From: Saussurea involucrata
Taxonomy: Eukaryota > Streptophyta > Magnoliopsida > Asterales > Asteraceae
Assembly (NCBI GenBank): GCA_033807775.1
Contig: CM066313.1
Coordinates: 60,620,484-60,684,483, forward strand
Length of the DNA: 64,000 bases
Direction: 5' to 3'
The notes beneath the pieces are model-generated. The model ran no database searches and had not been told where the DNA came from. It saw nothing but the letters and a program-made list of their open reading frames with translations. Every line of letters starts with the position of its first letter. Positions within the stretch are counted from its first letter, which is position 1. Made by a program: the position numbers and the translations under genes. This document shows, piece after piece, positions 56,901 to 64,000 of this stretch.

Positions 56901-57844
56901 GAGAAGGGTGTGGAGATCCTGGATGGTGTCCGACCTGCAGGTCAACCGCTTGTCGATGACTGGGACTGCCTTAAAACATTGGTAACTATATCTTTCCTCC
57001 TCTGGCCTGTTTTATATTCAACCCAATTTAATTGCATCAATCATTAAATCAAACATGCATTATAAATTCATTACATAAACCTTATGCTGTTATTGCAACG
57101 GTAAAATTGAGTATCTATCAACTTTCATGGAGAAAAAAGTCCAACTATTTTATGGCCTGCAAAAAAATGTGGCATTTACAACTGATATTTAAAATAGGAA
57201 ATGTTGCATTTTGTTTGTGACAGAATAGTAGTCACTACAACATTGTGTCTCCTCTATGTATAAGTGTTATAATAAGTTAGGACTCTTTTGGGCGTCTTAA
57301 CAAATTTTTAGTACACTTCTAAAATAAAGTGTAGTATAACTTCTCTACAGGATACTTTGGACTATGAACACATCTTTTTACTAGACACTCGTTTTAATAA
57401 AATACTTTTCAAACTATGTTATATAAAAAAAATTAAAATTAATAGGACAAAAGCGTACTGTAAAACTTGTCAAGACACCCAAAAGCATCCTATAAACTTA
57501 CTATAACACTAGTACTTGGGACACACAATTCTTCGGTTCTATAAAGTATATAGTATGTTTAGACATTGTTGGCATCCTATAACCTGATTTTGTTGTAGTG
57601 AGTTGTTATGCGAAACAAATGGGTTGAGTAGTTTGTTGTGTGAATGGAATAATGTTTTCAGGTGAGGAGTTTCGAGACACACTGTGGATCCCTATCACAG
57701 TATGGTATGAAACACATGCGTTCCATAGCCAACTTTTGCAATGCCGGAATCAGCAAGGAACAGATGATGGAGGCATCATCGCAAGCATGCCCCAACTTTC
57801 CATCAAATTCTTGGAGCTCACTTACCAACGGTTTCAGTGCTTAA
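44986..57844 (+). CDS. VPE: Vacuolar processing enzyme (legumain, asparaginyl endopeptidase)
   Basis: Nine exons, all GT-AG: 44986-45168, 51700-51864, 51952-52108, 52342-52427, 52910-53109, 55094-55142, 56360-56569, 56775-56981, 57662-57844; 479 residues. This C13 cysteine protease cleaves after Asn/Asp and matures seed-storage and other vacuolar proteins. Visible: signal peptide (residues 1-20, LLLLALSIAGVVHA), short propeptide, GTRWAVLLAGSNGYWNYRHQ (about 42-61), catalytic His162 in YYSDHGGPG and Cys204 in YLEACESGSIFEG, 42 residues apart as in the family. The C-terminal pro-domain ends NGFSA. Length and nine-exon structure are typical, and no stop or frameshift is present. Intron 1 is 6.5 kb and loaded with transposons. 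The sequence looks closest to the vegetative alpha/gamma type, by memory only. The start is the first ATG before the signal peptide. Confidence 0.95.
45169..46030 (+). other. Intron 1 of the VPE gene, 5' part
   Basis: AT-rich intron sequence with a short TA microsatellite at 45977-45997. No element recognised before the hAT MITE. Confidence 0.6.
46031..46402. mobile_element. hAT-type MITE in VPE intron 1
   Basis: TIRs CACTGTTCTAAAAAG and, inverted, CAAGGTTCTAAATGG. The 8-bp duplication ATTATAGC lies at 46023-46030 and 46403-46410. The ends are rich in GCCATGGC and CACGCC palindromic words. 372 bp, no coding. Confidence 0.85.
46540..46738 (+). pseudogene. Possible LINE tail fragment
   Basis: A plus-strand frame reads RRRGRPRRMWDKQLRLDMAA, then HMTFDRRI and a stop. 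The pattern GRP-R-W...L--D......---DR resembles the C-terminal end of plant LINE reverse transcriptase ORFs. Short and degenerate. Confidence 0.4.
47200..48646 (-). pseudogene. Decayed copia element: pol end and LTR
   Basis: Reading leftward from 48646: LVSWKSKKQHT, CRSSVD, MTRVMRLLSELGVI, LYCDNQLAIHIAKN, the RNase H end of a copia pol. Next come a polypurine-like CTTGAGGAGAAG and an LTR start TGTTAGATATAG near 48246. The LTR is split by the hAT element 47338-48153 and fades out toward 47200. The pol end is interrupted at 48646 by the young element at 48647-50956. Confidence 0.75.
47338..48153. mobile_element. hAT-type element in VPE intron 1
   Basis: TIRs CATGGTTTTAAAAGGCG and, inverted, CATAGTTTTAAAAGGCG; the 8-bp duplication CTTTACAC lies at 47330-47337 and 48154-48161. 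Subterminal GAGGCTTACGCCTCGAGGC palindromes lie at both ends. Inside, a 59-bp tandem duplication begins near 47483 and 47542. A frame near 47790-47880 (ELEDEDDSDHGYEYDG, then stop) may be the acidic end of a lost transposase. Confidence 0.88.
48647..50956 (-). mobile_element. Young non-autonomous copia-type element in VPE intron 1
   Basis: LTRs 48647-48910 and 50693-50956 (264 bp each, TGTTAGG...CCTAACA), differing by one base by eye. Minus-strand primer site TGGTATCAGAGC at 50679-50690 and polypurine tract AAAACTTTAGGGGAGAA at 48911-48927. The 1.77-kb interior lacks any pol domain, so this is a small LARD-like element mobilised in trans. The flanks (minus strand ATCTA and AGCTA) match at four of five bases. 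It is a relative of the partial element at 1-1173. Confidence 0.92.
49675..50420 (-). repeat. About 31-bp repeats built on GGATCATGTTGGGTGCGAAA
   Basis: Clean 31-bp tandem copies at about 49855-49960 (GCGAAATCACTCAATTCGGA), grading into diverged CCGAAATC-containing copies across the element interior. The related element at 1-335 has a different (42-bp) array in the equivalent interior. Confidence 0.8.
52468..52866. mobile_element. Harbinger-like MITE in VPE intron 4
   Basis: Ends GAGCATCTCCAACAGATT and, inverted, GAGCATCTGCAACAGATT. The GAGCATCTCCAACAG terminus is common in Tourist/Harbinger-type plant MITEs. It ends 43 bp before exon 5 and makes up most of the intron. Confidence 0.7.
53530..54880 (+). 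pseudogene. Decayed copia element in VPE intron 5
   Basis: LTR-like start TGTTAAG near 53530, a mutated primer site TGGTATTAGAACC near 54081, an ATG at 54098, then gag pieces. One reads DQAILSWLLHSISINLFGNV (about 54370-54430); another LRFQMHSFKKGGMTLHDYVL and MKGLAEGLSA (about 54500-54600), the UBN2-type gag pattern. Stops and frameshifts abound; no pol. Confidence 0.65.
55609..55932. mobile_element. TIR MITE in TA repeat, VPE intron 6
   Basis: Left TATAGGGGGCTATTTGTGGG...AACTGTGAGATCC, right inverse of TATAGGGTGGTAATCATTTG...AACTGTGAGATCC. The interior repeats GGTAATTCACAC-GTGATTAC-like phrases three times. Confidence 0.6.
55949..56200. mobile_element. Second TIR MITE in TA repeat, VPE intron 6
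   Basis: Imperfect inverted ends: GTGAGAAGTGTAAGAAGG and, inverted, GTGAGAAGGTAAGAAGG, each next to TATATATA. A one-ended relative lies near 58517-58590 (GTGAGAAGTGTGAAAAG). Confidence 0.55.
57233..57600. mobile_element. CACTA-type MITE in VPE intron 8
   Basis: Ends CACTACAACA...TGTTGTAGTG with a 3-bp duplication AGT at 57230-57232 and 57601-57603, both diagnostic of CACTA (En/Spm) elements. 368 bp, no transposase. It ends 61 bp before exon 9. Confidence 0.85.
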
Positions 57845-57887
57845 TTATTGATTTGGATTCAATGGATATACATACATATATATATAC

Positions 57888-57938
<51 letters not shown>

Positions 57939-58689
57939 TCATGGCTTGTCTATTCAATTCCATCTTTGAATACCAACATATCTCCCATATACATCTTTGG
58001 GCATCAGCTTCTAATGCTAGCTTCTTTGTATATATACATAATGCTAACTAAATATTCTTACCTTTCTTTCTTTTTCTTTTTGTTTTTTATATATATGTCG
58101 TGAATACTCACACACTTTTCACTAGACTTGAACCCTTGGCTTCCAAAAGGTGGGTTATTGGGTATCGTTGGGCCAGTGACTCTTTTGGTGGTTGCTACCT
58201 TTGTTTCCTGCTATTCATGTTTGATCTCTTTCATCTATTAAACTTTTGGAACTGTTTCTCTTGCTTTTTGTATTTCTTTCAAGTCGAGAGTCTTTAACAA
58301 AACAATATCTCTACTGCAAGGGTTAGTGGTAAATTTTACGTACATCTTACCTTTTCATACTCTACTCTATGTGGGCTTGTTGGGTTGGGTTGGTTTGTAC
58401 AAAAGTTTTTTAATGCAATGGGGGATTTCTGTTTTGTTCATAGCATTCAAATTCTTTCGCTTATTGTTAAGATTAGTTTCTCCATCGTGGGAAGGATAGC
58501 ATTTATTGAATCGGGTTGGGTTTCGTAGAGAAGGTGAGGTCAATGTGAGAAGTGTGAAAAGTGGTTATCAGCCATTGGATGAGAAATGGACGCACATTGG
58601 TTCTGAGTTGTAAGATCCTTGGCTATGGAAGTGAGTTGTGATAGAGTCTGCTTATGCTTCTTGTTTGAGGTACATAGTTGATCGATGAC
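57845..58689. other. VPE 3' flank
   Basis: A TA microsatellite (57869-57936), then unique sequence with a tRNA B-box-like word on the minus strand (GGTTCAAGTC near 58130), too weak for a SINE call. Part of the MITE family of intron 6 lies near 58517-58590. No gene seen. Confidence 0.45.
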
Positions 58690-60469
58690 CTATTTAGGTA
58701 GAGCATGCAGAAACTTGACTAGTTAGGGGTGGCCACATTCGGGATCATTGGATTCCGATGGTTGAGATTTGTCAAGAAATCGAATTTGAGTGACTATATC
58801 TAAAGTTGTGAAGATTGGCGATGGTCCGACAGTAGATGATAGTGGTAGAGATAATCTGATCATATCCTGAATTTCGGTACAATGAGAGATGCTTGTAAAT
58901 GGGGTCCAGATGTACTTCAATTGTCCTTTGCTGATGAGGAAAATAGGACTATTGTTGAGGTATCAGCAGTTGATTGAGTTTGATTGTTAATATTACTTTG
59001 AAGTCAGGACCATGCATAGCTTGTAACAGGCTCATCGGATTGTGTAGGAGTTTGTGTTTGTTGCTCTAAGAGGTGTGGATATCATGAGTGTTTGAATTTG
59101 GGATGAATCCATAACCACATCTTCAGTTGTCAAAGGAACTGTGAGTGATGCTTCTGGGTGTCCCGTTTGTATAATAATATCTTGTTATGAAGATATTGAG
59201 GAGTTGGATGGTTGAACAGATGTCATAGACCATGAGTGGTTTATTTTAGTATCCAAGGATTATTAGAATCCTTGGATAGTTTGGTTGGTTTGGTTCTTTG
59301 AGTTAAAGGGGTCTTCTTTGAAGTTCCCAGTTTGGCTAAAGATTTTAACTTCCGTTTTTTTGGTAGAAGCCTTAGAGACATGGGTAGATTCCAAAGGTTC
59401 TTTCGGATTCGTAGTCTCTGCAGAAGTTGATACGAAAGTAGCTACCAAGAGAGATCTAGTGAGATCCAAACCCTTTTTAGAAGAGGGGTTGGATTTCTTA
59501 GATTTCTTGGATGGCCGAGAAAAAAGAGATCGAGAAGAGGCCAAGGTGGATCTTTTCTTCTTTAAAGATGCAATTTTGGGCAGTAAGATTTGCCTTGTTG
59601 CTTCTCTATCATAAGAAGAGTTCCACGATGATCTTTGAGTTTGAGCAAAAGAAATCATACCCCGGGGCATCGCTGGTTCAGAAGGACTAGATCTATTTTT
59701 GAAGATAGTGGAAGAAATCTGATTGATGGCAAGATTTTTCTCGTTAGAGGTAGTGGGGGCTAACGCATTATTTGGAATGGTGACCTTTCTCCAATTGTTA
59801 GCAATTAAGTGAGCCAAAAAGCAAACACGTGGAACCTGATTTTTCTTCTCAGTTTTCATGGTTACCTTTCTAACTAGCTCCTCGAAGAAGTGTTTTCCAA
59901 AGTTAATGTTTCTTTGGAGATGAGAGCATGAGCTAGTTTCGTAACAATGCTAGGAGATTGATCGAAACCTCCAGTTTTAGTGCTCAAGAATTGAACGAGA
60001 TGAGTGAAAAAGTAATGTCATACCCTAGACATGTGCTTCATAAGAACGGTTCCAACAACATTTGCATTTTTGGTGTCTTCAAATATTCGGTATTCCACAT
60101 GTGCAGAACTTCTTCGAGTTCATCTTTGCACATATCTTTATATTCGACAGAGGATGAAGTTGGTAGATGGAGGGCTTTAGCAACATCATCGACAATAATG
60201 ATGACGTCTTTGTCACTCAAAACGAAGGCGACAATGGTATTATCGTTCGTTGAGAGAATGCATGAGCACCAGAAGTTTCCCAGAAGAAACGTGCTCATCT
60301 GAGATGGAGCAGGTGAAACAGTAAGCGCATAGTTCAGAGGGCTCTTTACCAGAAAATCTATCATAGTATGATAGTCTTGAATGTCATCCTGTTTGTCAAA
60401 CAATCCAATGTAGTTGGACGTTGTGAACTTGACCTTGCTGAGAGTATTTCCAACAGGTTGAGAAGCCAT
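58690..60469 (-). pseudogene. Decayed env-like retroelement ORF
   Basis: The minus-strand frame from ATG 60469 (MASQPVGNTLSKVKFTTSNY) runs to a TGA at 60038. It continues in other frames through VWHYFFTHLVQFLS-type sequence (about 60010) and 59859-59263 to about 58720 (IRFLDKSQPSE). The pattern of an N-terminal NYALTVSP...FWCSC...VDDVAKALHLP domain, a W-FF-H segment and a Ser/Lys-rich tail matches the extra ORF of Asteraceae copia elements. It is the same class as the ORFs at 9662 and 34666, though very diverged. No LTR or pol is recognisable beside it. Confidence 0.55.
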
Positions 60470-60479
60470 TGAAGATGAA

Positions 60480-61420
60480 AAAGGATTGAAAATGTTTTAG
60501 AGGTTTGAGGGTTTTGATTTCTTGAGAGAGAAAACAAGAGTGGCGCGAGGAAAGGTTTAGGGTTTTTGGTTTAATATAGGGTAAGGTGGAGTAAAAGTAG
60601 TAACGAGTAATGATGATACCTATACAATTTGACTGATTATGGCGGTCGAAGAGACGGTTTTTACAAAAACCTTCTACCCACGTCTGATGTGACAGCTGGT
60701 AGGAGTTATCACGATTTATCATTATCTTAGAGTCATCGGATTGAGAAAATCAGATAAGTTAGAAATCCGATAGTTCAAAGAAGAGAATCCAAAAGATAGA
60801 ATGGATTGAAGCTTTTAGCAGAGAAAATCTGATGGAGATGTAGTCGAGTGTCAGATTTTAAAGTCATTAAAAGGCTTGTTGGATGAGAAGGATGTCGGAT
60901 CGAGAAAATCTGATAGAAAGGAGAATCAGAGAGGAATTTGTTTTAATAAAAAGAACTGACACAAAATCCGTTTTTTATAACCAGTTGTTTAAAGAAGAAT
61001 TTTCTTTATATAGATAACCACTGGTTCCTTCCTAGGAGATCTAGTTCTTAGACACCCATCTTTGAATTGGTTCTTTTTAGAAAAATACCCTGTCAGAAAA
61101 TCTGATAATTTTGTTTAAATATATATATATATATTATTATTATTATTATTTTGTTATATATATATATATATATTAGAAATATATATATATATAGTTATTC
61201 TTTTTTTGTACATTTTATACCATTATTTTGTTTTATTTTTAAATTACATTTTATACCATTATAATTAGTTATTTAATTTACTTTATCTCTTCTTCTTTCA
61301 TTTTTATGTTACATCTTTCTCATATCAACATACATAAACTAAAATAATTAGAAAAATAAAAAGTAAACATTGAGATTTTACATATAAATAAAGCATAACA
61401 TATTGTTTATTACATTTTTA
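60480..61420. other. Flank of the env-like remnant; no gene seen
   Basis: The first 120 bp look like the untranslated leader of the env-like ORF (minus strand, CCCTATATTAAACC about 100 bp before its ATG). The rest is repeats of GGATNGAGAAAATCTGATAG-like phrases, then TA/ATT microsatellites (61115-61195). Confidence 0.4.
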
Positions 61421-61421
61421 C

Positions 61422-62700
61422 TTATTCTAAAATAACATTATCTGTAGTACAATTAACACGTAAAAGACGATTGTACTTCTGTATTCGATCTTTATACGGG
61501 GTAGCCCATGCAGCAGCACACGGATAACTGTAACGGAAGAAAATTGATGAAATGGTAGGAAACGGGTATCCTTCTGCTAAAACTAGTTTCACATAAAGGT
61601 TACCATTGACATACCCAATTGTATAAACAACATGTTGATACCACGCCGGCGGAGTAGATCTAAGCGGTAAGTACGTCTGACAACCTGACGACATAACGTG
61701 TAATATCACATTATATTTGCAAGCAATCAAGACGGGTATTTCAGGTATTGTCATCCAGTGGTCAAATGGTGCACCTTGATCTGTTCGAAAGAAGTTTAAA
61801 GTGTTATAAGTTGTATTCCAATGTTCACTTCCAAACATGTCGAGGTATTCTGCCTTGTGTGCGTCCAACTCTTCCATCAATTGAAACCGAATTGTGGGCC
61901 ATGCATCTTCATGAAGACCCAGCCATACAGCTATTGCTCGGAATCCACAATTTCCATCCCCTATCACATCATGTACATGTGTGATGTAACGGTGAAACAT
62001 TTCTGGAAATTGATTAACGTATGGATGTACATTATAATTCTTTCCCACAAATGTTGATGCGTTCGAAGAACTACGTCTAAGGGGTCCTTGAGTCGTAAAG
62101 GACGGTTCACCATGAGCTGTAAAAGACGGTTCAACGTTAAATGTAAAATTTAAATTATGAAAGTAAAAGGTATAAAGTAAAATAAATAAAAAGTATAGGG
62201 GTTGAAAGTGTAAAAGACGGTTCACCATGAGCTGTAAAAGACGGGTCAACAAATGTTGATGCGTTCGAATAACTACGTGTAAGGGGTCCTTGAGGTGTAA
62301 AAGACGGTTCACCATGAGCCGTAAAAGACGGTTCAACGTTAAATGTAAAATTTAAATTATGAAAGTAAAAGGTATAAAGGAAAATAAATAAATAAGTATA
62401 GGGGTTGAAAGTGTAAAAGACGGTTCACCATGAGCTGTAAAAGACGGTTCAACATGAGCTGTAAAAGACGGGTCAACATGAGGTTTTCTGAAAAGTTTAT
62501 CCTTTAACGAGGGACGTCCACGAGTAGTCTTGTTAACGGCAGGTTCTCGAACCCATGTTTTTGATGCATTCGTTATCTCTTTTATCTTCCTCAGAAAACT
62601 AAACTTACCAGATCTTGATTGTTTTTTAAATTCCTTGGTAAAGTTTTTGATTTCATCTTCACAGCCAATATCATCAATTTGATCGATAGTTTATCATAAA
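61422..62700 (-). pseudogene. MULE/FAR1-type transposase C-terminus with OTU protease domain
   Basis: The C-terminal half (61422-62080) encodes an OTU-like cysteine-protease domain: HDVIGDGNCGFRAIAVWLGL (Asp and Cys of the active site), IRFQLMEELDAHKAEYL, FDHWMTIPEI and LIACKYNVILHVMS. Plant FAR1-related MULE transposases often carry such a domain at the end. Upstream (62200-62660), other frames read EIKNFTKEFKKQSRSGKFSF, TTRGRPSLKD and repeats of EPSFTAHGEPSFT, the linker before OTU. Two stretches of repeat X interrupt the linker and shift the frame. The DDE transposase part is absent. The OTU part itself is undamaged. Confidence 0.75.
62100..62480 (-). repeat. Duplicated linker unit containing partial repeat X
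   Basis: Two copies of a unit of about 190 bp: GTGAACCGTCTTTTACA (minus strand), then the first 75-80 bp of repeat X (CTTTCAACCCCTATACTT to TTTACATTTAACG), then TTGAACCGTCTTTTACAGC. The X pieces occupy 62138-62210 and 62340-62420. Confidence 0.75.
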
Positions 62701-63089
62701 TGTACTTCGATAATACTGATATTATGTTTAAAAATAAAATGTACCTATCTTAGAAGAATAAACTAGTAATTAACACAAAATTAGCATCAACTGGAAATTA
62801 AAGTGGAGATGAGAATCTTGAAGTTTTGAGGCCAACTCACATTTGTAATCTGTAAAACGAAAAGAAAAGTAATAAATCAAGAAGTAACTTACAGATGTTG
62901 GAAGAATTTCAGTCGAGGTTTTTAAGGAGATAAAAGAAGAAGATGAATCAAGAGAGAAAAGAGGAAGAAGTATGAGAGAAAAGAAGAAGAAGTATGAGAG
63001 AAAAGAAAATGAATCAGAAGAGAAAAGAAGAAGAACTATGAGAGAAAAGAAATGAATCCGGAGATAAAAGACGTCCGACAAAAATCTAA
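62701..63089. other. Non-coding, GA-rich simple sequence
   Basis: GAGAGAAAAGAAGAAGAAG repeats at 62930-63060. The minus-strand open frame across them is low-complexity Ser/Phe and not credible. Confidence 0.55.
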
Positions 63090-63320
63090 TAATAAATTGA
63101 TATTTACACTTTCAACCCCTATGCTTATTTATTTAGTTTACTTTATACCTTTTACTTTCATAATTTAAATTTTACATTTAACACATACAATCGTTTATTA
63201 ACTAAAACAGGTTAAAAAATATGTTTTAATTTTAACAAGTTACACCATTATAATCGTCTCTTCGATACGTTTGAAATGAGCCAAATCTTAAATTTTTTTG
63301 GATTTATATATCTTAATATA
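63090..63320 (+). repeat. Repeat X, forward copy
   Basis: CTTTCAACCCCTATGCTTAT, ATACAATCGTTTATTAAC, ACCATTATAATCGTCTCTTC, GAAATGAGCCAAATC; nearly the same as 1530-1765. Confidence 0.85.
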
Positions 63321-63369
63321 TATCATATAAACTAAATAAAAATATTTTTTATATTTAAAATTCATAAAG

Positions 63370-63494
63370 TAATTTGCGATCGCGGGATGATTAAGAGTAT
63401 ATCGCGGGGGATTATGACATTTTTGCAAAATGGAAAAAAATTATGGTATTTCGGTAAGAGATGGTCAAACTTTTGGCTTTTTAATTAATTTCCC
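63370..63494 (-). repeat. Orphan MULE terminus
   Basis: GCGATCGCGGGATGA, then ATTTTTGCAAAATGG, GGTAAGAGATGGTCAAAC and AATTAATTTCCC at its end; the same right terminus as MULE-2. A matching left end is not found in the window. Confidence 0.65.
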
Positions 63495-63499
63495 TAAAA

Positions 63500-63725
63500 T
63501 ATATAAATCAAAAAAATTCAATATTAGGCTCATTTCGATCGTATCGAATAGACGATTATAATGGTGTAACTTGTTAAAATTAAAACGTATTTTTTAACGT
63601 ATTTTAGTTAATAAACGATTATATGTGTTAAATGTAAATTTAAATTATGAAAGTTAAGGGTATAAAGCAAAGTAAGTAAATAAGTATAGGGGGTGAAAAT
63701 GTAAAATTCAAATAAAAATCACAAT
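63500..63725 (-). repeat. Repeat X, reverse copy
   Basis: GGCTCATTTCGATCGTATCG, AGACGATTATAATGGTG, TAAACGATTATATGTGTTAA, AAGTATAGGGGGTGAAAATG. Forms an inverted pair with 63090-63320 around the orphan MULE end. Confidence 0.85.
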
Positions 63726-63855
63726 TTTGTCGGATAGTAATATATATATTACGATATATATATATATATTTATATTTATATTTCTAATATATATATATTT
63801 ATATTTCTAATATATATATATATATAAAACAAATAAATAATAATATAAATATATG

Positions 63856-63890
<35 letters not shown>

Positions 63891-64000
63891 TATTATATAT
63901 ATATATATATTATTTAAATAAAGTAATGATTGGTTCGAAATCTTTAGCAAACCCTTAAAGTTTTTTTTCCGTGCCAATCATTTGATCCAATCATTTTTTA
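63726..64000. other. TA microsatellite and window end
   Basis: Long TA runs and a short inverted ATGATTGG/CCAATCAT-type pair near 63926-63990. No gene. Confidence 0.5.

Overview
This is plant nuclear DNA: AT-rich, full of TA microsatellites, and about 80 percent of it is nested transposable elements. The one recognisable host gene is a nine-exon vacuolar processing enzyme (legumain) on the plus strand at 44986-57844. The retroelement protein families (long coiled-coil gag, and an extra downstream env-like ORF with an FWQ/FWC core) are ones I associate with composites (Asteraceae). That assignment is inference; the eudicot assignment is safer.

Layout. 1-1173 is the 3' end of a non-autonomous copia-type element. 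1174-2350 is a large foldback, 2622-3472 a TIR element, and 3795-3963 a tRNA-derived SINE with a near-perfect target duplication. From 5415 to 41809 lies one Mutator-like element (MULE-1), flanked by the exact 9-bp duplication ATTAAAATA. It was about 3.6 kb long and is now 36.4 kb. Its minus-strand transposase gene is cut into four pieces by three insertions, each with an exact 5-bp duplication: a copia element with two LTRs (Cop-A, 5989-15241, CTCTC), a solo gypsy-like LTR (15907-18357, TTCGG) and a second copia element (Cop-B, 19976-41081, TCCAC).

Cop-B was itself invaded. Its leader holds an 8.06-kb MULE (MULE-2, 21100-29160) carrying a multi-exon DUF1985/Ulp1-protease gene, an unknown coiled-coil ORF and a captured MATH-domain fragment. 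Its 3' half contains a 5'-truncated relative of Cop-A (32890-40409), and its 3' LTR holds a 232-bp solo LTR. Cop-A and its truncated relative both keep a roughly 1,500-residue env-like reading frame downstream of pol. In both copies it is preceded by the same conserved block (ACGT motifs, then a TATA box about 141 bp on, then an ATG about 104 bp further), which looks like an internal promoter.

41916-44797 holds three TIR elements, the last ending about 190 bp before the vacuolar processing enzyme start codon. That gene reads open through all nine exons with intact His and Cys catalytic residues. Its introns hold hAT, CACTA and Harbinger-like MITEs, decayed copia pieces and a very young 2.3-kb non-autonomous copia element whose LTRs differ by one base. 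Downstream, on the minus strand, are a decayed env-like retroelement ORF (58690-60469) and the OTU-protease end of another MULE transposase (61422-62700). The window closes with further copies of a dispersed AT-rich repeat, called repeat X here, which recurs in at least five places.

The work of the window is therefore mostly transposition. One host enzyme gene survives; nearly every element gene is broken by stops, frameshifts or insertions.
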